The notes: generated by a model not told the origin, from the letters alone. DNA of 7,684 nucleotides from Anaerolineae bacterium (GCA_028284565.1 JANQRM010000403.1:1-7684); one strand, 5' to 3'. Positions 1 through 5,770 are shown, numbered from the stretch's first letter. Numbers and translations are program-made.

Positions 1-1
1 C

Positions 2-127
2 AACAACGAGCTCCAATTCTCACGGCACATGGATGCTCACACCGATTACATGGAAGTCCCGCCCCAAGAGCCGGAAGTCCATCATCAAGAACAACACCAC
101 CCAGAAGACATCGAACACTACGACTAA
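2..127 (+). CDS. C-terminal tail of a truncated plus-strand gene, unknown product
   Basis: An open frame enters from the left edge and runs 41 codons to a TAA at 125-127. The visible tail is strongly polar: about seven histidines and eleven Asp/Glu, with several Pro and Gln and almost no hydrophobic core residues. It looks like a disordered C-terminal extension rather than a folded domain. A hairpin terminator begins 28 bases after the stop, which supports this as the real end of a plus-strand gene. The body of the gene lies outside the window, so no function can be assigned. The other plus-strand frame read from base 1 is also open here, so the frame choice rests on composition and on the stop-to-terminator distance. 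Confidence 0.45.
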   Translation, partial: NNELQFSRHMDAHTDYMEVPPQEPEVHHQEQHHPEDIEHYD

Positions 128-154
128 CAATAACGCAATATCAACATGAACAAC

Positions 155-181
155 AAAGAGGACGCACTCCACGTCCTCTTT
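155..181. terminator. Bidirectional intrinsic terminator between convergent genes
   Basis: A perfect 10-bp inverted repeat (AAAGAGGACG at 155-164, CGTCCTCTTT at 172-181) encloses a 7-base loop. Read on the plus strand it ends in a run of four T, and read on the minus strand in TTTGTTGTT. It lies between the plus-strand tail ending at 127 and the minus-strand SRPBCC gene ending at 193, so it probably terminates both. Confidence 0.8.
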
Positions 182-192
182 TCATTTGTAGA

Positions 193-699
193 CTATGCCG
201 AGACAGCAATCGCCGGAACCTGTTTCAAAGCATCGGTATTCACCAAGACACTGCCCGTCTCAATATGATACTTCAACCCATCCAGCACCCGTGCCATCGT
301 CTTACGGAATTGCCGTTTCAAAACCAGCTGGTTGAGCAATATGCCGACGATGCCAAACTTCGTGTCATACGTCGCTTCATTCCAAACGATAATATGCTGT
401 CCATCTTGCTCCATCCGCATCGTGAAGACCAGATTATCGACAGGCGGATTGGTCCCTTTCAGCGTCTCCATCCGCAAGCGATAGTAATGCTCTCGTTGCC
501 AGTCGATTGCAGTCTCCTCCACCGTCATGCCGGGCAATTCACAGATACGACTGCACCCTATCCCTTGTTGAGAATCCGACGTGTAGTAGGACTTGCTGAC
601 GAAGGCACTGTAATTTTGTACCCCGGCGAGGTTCGAGAGGACTTGCCAGACTTGCTCTTTGGATGCGCGAATCCGCACCTGCACACCGATATATGCCAT
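193..699 (-). CDS. SRPBCC family protein (polyketide cyclase/START-like)
   Basis: A 168-residue protein with the pattern of a small helix-grip (SRPBCC/Bet v 1-like) fold. Residues 1-33 give the opening strand and the helix with VWQVL, ending near VQNYSAFV. A G-x-G-x-x-R-x-C segment (residues 46-53) leads into TVEETAIDW, central strands follow (YYRLRMETL, NLVFTMRM, HIIVWNEATYD), and a long C-terminal helix runs about 118-147. Such proteins bind hydrophobic ligands in a cytoplasmic cavity; many have no known ligand, and none can be inferred here. I chose the ATG at 697-699 because AAGGAG lies 7 bases upstream of it. A TTG further upstream (724-726) would add nine residues but has no comparable site. 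The gene lies just downstream of a MerR regulator in the same direction, separated by a hairpin terminator, so it may have its own promoter. Family call is firm, function unknown. Confidence 0.85.
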   Translation of the reverse strand: MAYIGVQVRIRASKEQVWQVLSNLAGVQNYSAFVSKSYYTSDSQQGIGCSRICELPGMTVEETAIDWQREHYYRLRMETLKGTNPPVDNLVFTMRMEQDGQHIIVWNEATYDTKFGIVGILLNQLVLKRQFRKTMARVLDGLKYHIETGSVLVNTDALKQVPAIAVSA

Positions 700-712
700 G
701 ATGTTACTCCTT

Positions 713-735
713 ATTAGATGATTCAATTGTCTAAT
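713..735. repeat. Short inverted repeat upstream of the SRPBCC gene
   Basis: ATTAGA (713-718) and TCTAAT (730-735) form 6-bp perfect arms around an 11-base spacer. The dyad sits directly upstream of the AAGGAG site of the SRPBCC gene, where an operator would be expected. I could not place a convincing -35/-10 pair around it, and the arms are short and AT-rich, so chance is possible. Confidence 0.3.
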
Positions 736-746
736 GAGATTGAAAA

Positions 747-771
747 TCAGGAAGTGTCGACGCTTTCCTGA
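747..771 (-). terminator. Intrinsic terminator downstream of the MerR gene
   Basis: TCAGGAA and TTCCTGA (minus-strand order; plus coordinates 765-771 and 747-753) form a 7-bp stem around an 11-base loop containing the palindrome GTCGAC. On the minus strand the stem is followed at once by TTTT. It begins 13 bases after the MerR stop codon and lies before the SRPBCC gene, so MerR transcription should end, at least partly, here. Confidence 0.65.
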
Positions 772-783
772 AGACCTTGCTAA

Positions 784-1635
784 TTACGGTGATGCATCAA
801 CCGCATTGGCTTCAACGGGGAATTGGATTTCGATGACCGATTCCACATCGGCTTGTGGAAATTGTAGGATGACCTCACGTCCAGCCCCAGCAAGATGATA
901 CTGATGACGTGCCAGCCAGTACCCGACAGCCGTGAAACAACGACGATGCCCCTCTTCCGACGAACCGATATGCGTGATACTCAACATCGTCTCAACAGCT
1001 GGCAATTCCGTAACCACCATCGCCTCACCCTCATCTAGCCAGACCGTTTCCGCAAAGCTGTCATCATGCAAGACATAGCCCAGCTCAAGGTCAATCTCCT
1101 GCGTATCAAAGAAGGCATCATGACTGACTGCGACAAATGAACCCAGTGCCTTTTTGAAGCGACGAGAGGTCAGCAAGTTTTGCATCTGTCCCATCAGTGG
1201 ATAACTATCCTCCAATGTCGGCAAGGTGCGTCGGGTAGAAAGGTACGGTTGTGCGGGGACGGATTTCAATACGACTTCGACATCGCTGAAACCACCCTCA
1301 TCATGCATCTGCTGTATCCGCGACTCGATGTCTTTGAGGCGGGCAATTTCCTGCTGAATCGCTTGCTCCGTTTGCGCCTTCTTGAGCATGAGCATCCCAC
1401 GCAATTCATCTTGTGAGATGTCACTGTGCATCAGACGCGCAATTTGCTCCAATGTCAGCCCCAAATCCTTGAGCGCGACAATACGGTTGACATCCGCCAA
1501 TTGCTCCGCAGTGTAATAGCGATAGCTCGTGAACTTGTCGATATGCGCGGGTTTGAGCAAGCCGATTTCATCATAATGACGAAGCATTCGGATAGAAATC
1601 AGCGCGATTCTGGAAAACTCACCGATGCGGAACAT
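784..1635 (-). CDS. MerR-family transcriptional regulator with GyrI-like effector-binding domain
   Basis: A 283-residue regulator. Residues 1-70 are a MerR winged helix-turn-helix: FRIGEFSRIA, then RMLRHYDEIGLLKP (17-29), the wing with SYRYY (37-41), and ALKDLGLTLEQI in the second helix pair. Residues about 76-112 are a Leu/Gln/Lys/Glu-rich helix, the usual antiparallel dimerisation coiled coil. Residues about 117-275 match a GyrI-like/AraC effector-binding domain of the BmrR type: LPAVETMLSITHIGS, a Trp-containing helix (VGYWLARHQYH), GREVILQ and the closing strand IEIQFPV. This architecture is typical of regulators that sense small, often hydrophobic or cationic molecules. The ATG at 1633-1635 has GGAG 9 bases upstream. 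Its promoter at 1669-1699 has the 19-nt spacer of MerR-type promoters, suggesting autoregulation. The downstream SRPBCC gene is a possible second target. Confidence 0.92.
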   Translation of the reverse strand: MFRIGEFSRIALISIRMLRHYDEIGLLKPAHIDKFTSYRYYTAEQLADVNRIVALKDLGLTLEQIARLMHSDISQDELRGMLMLKKAQTEQAIQQEIARLKDIESRIQQMHDEGGFSDVEVVLKSVPAQPYLSTRRTLPTLEDSYPLMGQMQNLLTSRRFKKALGSFVAVSHDAFFDTQEIDLELGYVLHDDSFAETVWLDEGEAMVVTELPAVETMLSITHIGSSEEGHRRCFTAVGYWLARHQYHLAGAGREVILQFPQADVESVIEIQFPVEANAVDASP

Positions 1636-1668
1636 ACCTCAAAACTCCATCTCTCCGTTGATGACCCC

Positions 1669-1699
1669 AGCATAAACCCTCACACGATGGTAGAGTCAA
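1669..1699 (-). promoter_or_regulatory. MerR-type promoter with 19-nt spacer and internal dyad
   Basis: On the minus strand, TTGACT (1694-1699) and TATGCT (1669-1674) are separated by exactly 19 nt, instead of the usual 17. The spacer holds an imperfect dyad, TACCATC (1686-1692) and GAGGGTT (1675-1681), matching at 5 of 7 positions around a 4-base centre. MerR-family activators bind such dyads and untwist over-long spacers. The predicted start site, near 1661, leaves a leader of about 25 bases before the MerR ATG. Confidence 0.7.
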
Positions 1700-1711
1700 C
1701 AGGGCAAATAA

Positions 1712-1736
1712 AAGAGGACGTAAAACACATCCTCTT
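1712..1736 (-). terminator. Intrinsic terminator of the ApeA-like gene
   Basis: In minus-strand RNA, 10-base arms (plus coordinates 1727-1736 and 1712-1721) pair fully, with one G-U wobble, around a 5-base loop, followed by TTTATTT. On the plus strand the wobble becomes a C-A mismatch, so the hairpin is built for minus-strand transcripts. It lies 40 bases past the ApeA-like stop and directly upstream of the MerR promoter, insulating that regulator. Confidence 0.8.
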
Positions 1737-1768
1737 CTCTTAGTGATTCCATTTCTTATACTGAAGAA

Positions 1769-1787
1769 AATTCAATCATATTGAATT
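1769..1787. repeat. AT-rich inverted repeat overlapping the ApeA-like stop codon
   Basis: AATTCAAT (1769-1776) and ATTGAATT (1780-1787) form perfect 8-bp arms around a 3-base centre. The repeat spans the TGA stop of the HEPN gene. It is too AT-rich to be a good terminator, and one lies just downstream. It could be incidental to the AT-rich sequence or mark an insertion edge. Confidence 0.35.
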
Positions 1788-3185
1788 ACTTCTAATGTGA
1801 TTTCTAGTAAGTAACTCTTCAACCTTATCTGGAGGAAAACCAAATTCTAATAAAAGACATGCTAGAAGAATATTACTCATTTTTGCTAGATATGTTTGAA
1901 ATTTTCGCGGGTCATTGATGATTGTTTCTACCTTAGCTTTATTATCTGCTCCTAGATGAGTATAATAATTACGCAAATTTACTATATCTGTTACAAAAGT
2001 CTTTCTATCTCCTCCTGTTAGATTATCAATAAATCCACTGATAGGACTGAGTACATCCTTTAATACTTTTTTGAAGCGGGTTCGCTGAGAGTACTCATTA
2101 GCATATTTTAATGTCCCAGTTTTTAGGCTCTGTCTAAAATCATTTCCAACTGAATCGGGTAATGCCTTGATAAGTTTATTAAAAACTACTTCGTACTCGG
2201 AATCCGTCATGTACTGTCCTCCATACATCTCTCGATGATAGGATTCCAGGGCTTGACTTAAAAACTGTAAAATAACGGATAATAGTAAACGTGATTGGGT
2301 AGCAATTAAGTATAAATCAATGACTGAACCTATCCGCTTACGCTTCATCAACCACAGCTCATAAACGTCTGTGAAATTATTACCTATGTCAGAAAACGTG
2401 AATACTAAGTCATGTTGAGTTTGTATATCTTTTTCCGAGTATAGATTATTTAACTTTCTTTCCTTAAATAAAATTTCCAGATTAGAATGATGTTCCCCTT
2501 TGTTGAACTTGCTTTCGACATTCAAGAAATAATTGGGACGGTCAGTAGCAAATTCCATAAAAAGTTTGAAGGGATAAAGATAATCTTGAAATAATTTGTC
2601 TATGTCTACAGATTCTTGTAAAGTTATTTTCACTCTTGCAATAGTCTGTAAATCTATCCCTATTGGAGAGAGTTGGGAAGAAGTTCCAATATAAAAGGCA
2701 ATATCAAAATTTTCAAAAGAATATCTTATTTGTGATTTCGGCTCGGCAGAGACTTCTACTTTATTTGCAATATTGTGTTCACGTGAATTTAAATACTTTA
2801 CTTGTACGGTAGATTCTCCCATAAACCAACTTGGTAGATGAGAGAGAGAGAACGAAATATTATCAAAGAGGGGTTCAGAATCTTCAAACTTTGTTCCTAT
2901 TACTGCGTACTGGAAAGTCAGAGAGTCTGAGTAGAAACCCATTCCTAAATAGGTTTTACAGTTGATTAGAGTTATTTCGCCAACACCATTAACAAAACCA
3001 TTAATTTTGGGATGTTCTGATGTAGTCCCAAAGATGGAGTTGTCCTGCGGATTATCTTTGGGAAATCTGTGAGAGATTGTTTTGACTTTCCCTCCATTTT
3101 CTGATGAGAATGTCAATACGCCTTCAAATGCTTCTTTTTGTTTATCTAGCAACCAAAAATGTCCTGATGCTTCAATTTCACGCAT
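1776..3185 (-). CDS. apeA: ApeA-like anti-phage defence protein with C-terminal HEPN ribonuclease domain
   Basis: A 469-residue protein resembling ApeA, a single-gene abortive-infection effector. The N-terminal half (about 1-270) is beta-rich and opens with a GHFWLLD...EGVLTFSSENG segment, like the ApeA N-terminal domain that precedes the nuclease. The C-terminal half (about 290-460) is all-helical and fits an Apea-type HEPN domain. It has an ALESYHR helix (312-318) and the catalytic R-x4-H motif RNYYTH, with R405, N406 and H410 all present, so the nuclease looks intact. HEPN domains of this kind dimerise and cut RNA; in phage defence this stops growth of infected cells. The gene stands alone with its own terminator and is far more AT-rich than its neighbours, as expected for horizontal transfer. 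The ATG at 3183-3185 gives a natural N-terminus but has no clear Shine-Dalgarno. The trigger cannot be read from sequence. Family identification is from memory of motifs and layout. Confidence 0.78.
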   Translation of the reverse strand: MREIEASGHFWLLDKQKEAFEGVLTFSSENGGKVKTISHRFPKDNPQDNSIFGTTSEHPKINGFVNGVGEITLINCKTYLGMGFYSDSLTFQYAVIGTKFEDSEPLFDNISFSLSHLPSWFMGESTVQVKYLNSREHNIANKVEVSAEPKSQIRYSFENFDIAFYIGTSSQLSPIGIDLQTIARVKITLQESVDIDKLFQDYLYPFKLFMEFATDRPNYFLNVESKFNKGEHHSNLEILFKERKLNNLYSEKDIQTQHDLVFTFSDIGNNFTDVYELWLMKRKRIGSVIDLYLIATQSRLLLSVILQFLSQALESYHREMYGGQYMTDSEYEVVFNKLIKALPDSVGNDFRQSLKTGTLKYANEYSQRTRFKKVLKDVLSPISGFIDNLTGGDRKTFVTDIVNLRNYYTHLGADNKAKVETIINDPRKFQTYLAKMSNILLACLLLEFGFPPDKVEELLTRNHIRSNSI

Positions 3186-3201
3186 TTTGTTTTCATCTAT
3201 C

Positions 3202-3227
3202 TACTATTATTGGCTTCTATAATAGTA
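3202..3227. promoter_or_regulatory. Perfect inverted repeat in the ApeA-like upstream region
   Basis: TACTATTAT (3202-3210) and ATAATAGTA (3219-3227) are perfect 9-bp inverted arms separated by 8 bases, ending 16 bases before the start codon of the HEPN gene. One arm contains a TATTAT that could serve as a -10 element on the minus strand, although I see no good -35. The repeat could be an operator, or a 5' leader hairpin limiting expression of a toxic nuclease. The gene otherwise lacks an obvious ribosome-binding site. Confidence 0.45.
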
Positions 3228-3266
3228 ATCAGGTTATCTGCTCATGTAATCAATTGTATTAAAAGT

Positions 3267-3288
3267 GGGCAAGAGAAACACCTTGCCC
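3267..3288 (-). terminator. Intrinsic terminator downstream of the flavin reductase gene
   Basis: GGGCAAG and CTTGCCC form a perfect 7-bp GC-containing stem around an 8-base loop. On the minus strand it is followed by ACTTTTAAT. It lies 33 bases beyond the flavin reductase stop at 3322 and separates that gene from the ApeA-like gene, so the latter needs its own promoter. Confidence 0.75.
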
Positions 3289-3321
3289 TTTAAGGAAGAA
3301 TGGCTTGTTTATTGTTTATAA

Positions 3322-3813
3322 CTAACCCGCATAACTCCAGCCGAGCTTGACAAGTGAGAGCATATCAGCAGGTTCACCTTCTTTATTGACACCTGCATTC
3401 ACGACTTCACCGACGACAATATCATGGTCGCCACCGACATCGACAATCTGCGTCACCCTGCATTCCAGATACGCCGCCGCACCTTCGAGAATCGGCACAC
3501 CGGTGGAGTCGCCGTGTGTATAGCTGGCATCGCTCATCTTATCCGGGTTCTTCCCACGTCCCTTCGTCACGCCCATGATGGCATCTTGATCTTCATTTAG
3601 GAAGAGGTTCACACCAAAGACTTGCCCTGCCGAAATCAAGCCATGTGAATGCGCGCTCTTGGCAATCCCCACAGCGACGAGACGGGGGTCAAATGAGACT
3701 TGAGTCAACCAATTGGCGACCATCGCATTCTCATCGTTATCCGTCTTGGAAGTAATCGCATAAAAGCCATAGGGAACCATCCGCAGGGCTTTTTTAATCA
3801 GTTCATCAGACAT
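3322..3813 (-). CDS. Flavin reductase-like, FMN-binding split-barrel protein
   Basis: A 163-residue single-domain protein of the flavin reductase-like family (split-barrel FMN fold). Seen in sequence: the opening VPYGFYAITSK; the FMN-contacting segment NAMVANWLTQVSFDP (29-43); FGVNLF (66-71); a strand AAYLECRV (113-120); and the family signature GGDHDIVVGEV (127-137). Members reduce flavin with NAD(P)H for partner monooxygenases or hold a tightly bound FMN; no partner oxygenase gene is visible here. The length is typical for the compact form. The ATG at 3811-3813 has AAGGAG 6 bases upstream. The promoter region carries a strong dyad (3837-3870), so expression is probably controlled by a repressor encoded elsewhere. 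The gene diverges from the isomerase/flippase operon. Family is secure; physiological substrate unknown. Confidence 0.9.
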   Translation of the reverse strand: MSDELIKKALRMVPYGFYAITSKTDNDENAMVANWLTQVSFDPRLVAVGIAKSAHSHGLISAGQVFGVNLFLNEDQDAIMGVTKGRGKNPDKMSDASYTHGDSTGVPILEGAAAYLECRVTQIVDVGGDHDIVVGEVVNAGVNKEGEPADMLSLVKLGWSYAG

Positions 3814-3836
3814 AAGTTGCTCCTTTCTAATTAACG

Positions 3837-3870
3837 ATTTGCCCTAGTGTAACAAATCCAAAGGGCAAAT
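3837..3870 (-). promoter_or_regulatory. Putative promoter and operator dyad of the flavin reductase gene
   Basis: ATTTGCCCT (3837-3845) and AGGGCAAAT (3862-3870) form a perfect 9-bp inverted repeat with a 16-base spacer. On the minus strand the spacer ends in TGTTACACT, an extended -10-like element (TACACT at 3846-3851, TGn at 3852-3854) touching one arm. The predicted transcription start falls inside that arm, so a bound repressor would block initiation. The same arms could instead form a hairpin, but no T-run follows. Confidence 0.5.
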
Positions 3871-3897
3871 TCATTAAGCACAGTTCTGGTTGGTGTA

Positions 3898-3906
3898 TGC
3901 TATACT
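3898..3906 (+). promoter_or_regulatory. Extended -10 promoter element for the isomerase-flippase operon
   Basis: TGCTATACT matches the extended -10 consensus (TGn plus TATACT at 3901-3906). No good -35 hexamer lies at the right distance, as is common for extended -10 promoters. The predicted start near 3913 leaves a leader of about 33 bases before the ATG at 3946. Confidence 0.5.
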
Positions 3907-3918
3907 GTCCTGCGTTTG

Positions 3919-3940
3919 TTTGGCGGACACCAAAGGACAG
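3919..3940 (+). promoter_or_regulatory. Shine-Dalgarno site beside a small leader hairpin
   Basis: AAGGA (3933-3937) lies 8 bases before the ATG at 3946 and fixes that start. TTTGG (3919-3923) can pair with CCAAA (3930-3934) over a 6-base loop, covering the first part of the site. GGACAG (3935-3940) could also pair with CTGTCC (3905-3910), but that segment overlaps the -10 element and is probably not transcribed from this promoter. Confidence 0.4.
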
Positions 3941-3945
3941 AACCC

Positions 3946-4761
3946 ATGCAACTCGCCATTCAAGAGGACATGCTCCCCGGACGCGCCGTACAAGAACGCC
4001 TCGAACATGCCCAACGGTTGGGTCTCGCAGGTGTGGAATTCTGGGCAGATAGCTTAACCGTGCGCGTCCCTGAAATTAATGAAGCCCTGCAAGCTACAGG
4101 ATTGAAAGCTTCCGCGGTCAACTTGGGTCGGCAGGATGGCTATCTTTCGGCAGATGGGGCAAAACGCGAACTGGCGATTAATCGGATGCGTCAGGCGATG
4201 GCAGATGCGCTCGATTTATCAGCCGAGCATGTCATCTTTGTGCCACAGTATGGCGCACCCGATGTACCCGATTTGACTCCTTATCAATCCCCACTCGACC
4301 TTGAACGCGAACTTCTGATTTGGCTCCTGCGTACCGTGAGTGATTTGGCATATGCGCTCGGTGTGAATCTGCATATCCAACCTGTCAATCGCTATGAAGC
4401 CCATCTCATCAATCGCGTGGAGCAAGCCAAGACCTATCGCAAGAAAATCAAAGACCATCCCCATGTCAAAATCGCGCCCAACCTCTTCCATATGGCACTC
4501 GAAGAAGCTGACATCGCACAGACACTCGCTGACCATGCAGACGACCTTGACTATATCTTGTTGGCAGATAACAACCGACGCTTACCGGGACAAGGACTCA
4601 TCAACTGGACACAAATCATCAACACACTCAAGCAAGCGGGGTATGACGGCTGGCTGACCTTTGAATGCGGACAGCCGGGGCAAAATCAGTGGGATGCCTA
4701 TCGCTATTATGATGGCTTGCCAGCGTGTATCGAGTTGTTGAAATCGGCAGGCATGGCATGA
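3946..4761 (+). CDS. Sugar phosphate isomerase/epimerase-like TIM-barrel protein with altered metal site
   Basis: A 271-residue protein of the xylose isomerase-like/AP endonuclease 2 TIM-barrel family, closest in layout to D-tagatose 3-epimerase and hydroxypyruvate isomerase-like members. Core motifs are present: GVEFWAD (29-35), QPVNRYE (145-151), LFHMALEE (180-187), LADNNRRLPGQG (206-217), GYDGWLTFE (232-240). Relatives use Glu, Asp, His and Glu to bind a divalent metal; at those positions this protein has Q145, N179, L205 and E240, so three of four are lost. Second-shell residues E151, H182 and R211 remain. It may be a pseudoenzyme, a binding protein, or use different chemistry. The ATG at 3946 is chosen for its AAGGA site; an upstream TTG at 3916 would add ten residues and fall almost at the predicted transcription start. 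Its stop overlaps the next start by ATGA, so translation is probably coupled. Confidence 0.85.
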   Translation: MQLAIQEDMLPGRAVQERLEHAQRLGLAGVEFWADSLTVRVPEINEALQATGLKASAVNLGRQDGYLSADGAKRELAINRMRQAMADALDLSAEHVIFVPQYGAPDVPDLTPYQSPLDLERELLIWLLRTVSDLAYALGVNLHIQPVNRYEAHLINRVEQAKTYRKKIKDHPHVKIAPNLFHMALEEADIAQTLADHADDLDYILLADNNRRLPGQGLINWTQIINTLKQAGYDGWLTFECGQPGQNQWDAYRYYDGLPACIELLKSAGMA

Positions 4762-5765
4762 CCCGACGACGTATCCTCATCTTAGTTGGTATCCTAATCA
4801 GTGCAATCTTTCTCTTTCTGGCATTTCGGGGCTTGCGTCCAGAAGATTTTGTCGAAAGCCTGCAAACGGTAGATGTTCCCTTACTTGTTATCGCTGCGCT
4901 TATCTACTTCCTTGCCGTGACCATCATCGCCCTCCGCTGGCAATTTTTATTGCGTGCCGTGAAGTTCATCCCCCTCTTTCCACTGACGCAAATCGTGGCG
5001 ATTGGCTATATGGGCAACAATGTCTATCCCCTGCGTGCAGGAGAGGCACTGCGAGTCTTTTTGCTCCGACGCAATCATGATGTCCCTGTGGCACGGGCGA
5101 CGACAACCGTCGTGGTGGAGCGTGTCTTCGATGGCTTGGTGATGCTCAGTTTTATCTTGGTCGGCATCCTCTTGGTGGATATTCAATCACCCGAAATTGA
5201 AGCCGTTGCCACTTTTGCGACTCCCATCTTTCTCATTGCCATGGCGGTGTTTTTCCTGCTGGCATCTCAACCCAACCTCCTCCGACGATTAGAGAAAGCC
5301 ATCAGCCGACTCTTGCCTGCCAAATTAGGTGAGATACTCGATTCGCTGAGTGAGGACATCATCGCAGGCTTGGAGGGCTTACGCAGTCCAATCTATCTGC
5401 TGGGGACAGTGGCGAGTTCCTTCGTGACATGGGGCATCGAAGCGGGAGTCTATTGGCTGGTGATGCGCGCCTTTGATATGGACTTCGGCTATCCGGTAGC
5501 ACTGCTCGTCGTCGGGACAGTCAATCTCGCTGGCTTGATTCCGGCTTCTCCCGGACAGGTGGGCGTGTATGAATTCTTTGCCAGTGCCGCGCTGATTGGC
5601 GTGGGAGTTGCCTCTGCCACAGCGACAGCTTATGCGGTGGTCGTGCATATCGTCATCTGGTTGCCCGTGACACTCGTGGGCTTTATCTTCTTCGCCAGAC
5701 AAGGCTTAGGCTGGTCAACCGTCGAAAAGGCAAAGATCGAGACAGCAGGGGAATCGTCAACATAG
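4758..5765 (+). CDS. Flippase-like membrane protein (LPG synthase transmembrane family, UPF0104)
   Basis: A 335-residue polytopic membrane protein matching the lysylphosphatidylglycerol synthase transmembrane-region/flippase-like family. Family signatures are visible: GYMGNNVYPLRAGEALR (83-99), VERVFDGL (120-127), and PASPGQVGVYEFF (262-274) near the C-terminal helices. Hydrophobic segments lie at about 5-23, 41-58, 122-142, 152-170, 212-235, 246-262, 272-285 and 290-313, with a shorter one around 75-92. There is no C-terminal aminoacyl-transferase domain, so it is not a full MprF-type synthase. Stand-alone members are thought to act on lipids or lipid-linked intermediates, but substrates are mostly unproven. 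The ATG at 4758-4760 overlaps the upstream stop (ATGA), with a modest GCAGG site, and gives a positively charged MTRRR start. A GTG at 4725 would add eleven residues inside the preceding gene and is less likely. Confidence 0.88.
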   Translation: MTRRRILILVGILISAIFLFLAFRGLRPEDFVESLQTVDVPLLVIAALIYFLAVTIIALRWQFLLRAVKFIPLFPLTQIVAIGYMGNNVYPLRAGEALRVFLLRRNHDVPVARATTTVVVERVFDGLVMLSFILVGILLVDIQSPEIEAVATFATPIFLIAMAVFFLLASQPNLLRRLEKAISRLLPAKLGEILDSLSEDIIAGLEGLRSPIYLLGTVASSFVTWGIEAGVYWLVMRAFDMDFGYPVALLVVGTVNLAGLIPASPGQVGVYEFFASAALIGVGVASATATAYAVVVHIVIWLPVTLVGFIFFARQGLGWSTVEKAKIETAGESST

Positions 5766-5770
5766 ACAAC

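Noticed and set aside
1426..1743. Plus-strand frame opposite the MerR N-terminus and its promoter
   Set aside because: It runs through the MerR promoter and the hairpin terminator, and its sequence resembles no protein family.
784..3185. Possible joint defence operon of the MerR regulator with the ApeA-like gene
   Set aside because: A strong minus-strand terminator (1712-1736) and a separate MerR promoter lie between them, so they appear to be independent units.
1769..3260. Insertion boundaries or target-site duplications around the AT-rich HEPN gene
   Set aside because: Only short AT-rich matches such as TCAATTG were found near both ends; not enough to claim a duplication or attachment site, and no integrase or transposase is present.
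4219..4536. Minus-strand frame opposite the isomerase homologue
   Set aside because: Antisense to a well-supported gene with clear family motifs; no start site or recognisable product.
4758..5765. Full lysylphosphatidylglycerol synthase (MprF)
   Set aside because: Only the transmembrane domain is present; the C-terminal aminoacyl-transferase domain is missing and the gene ends naturally.
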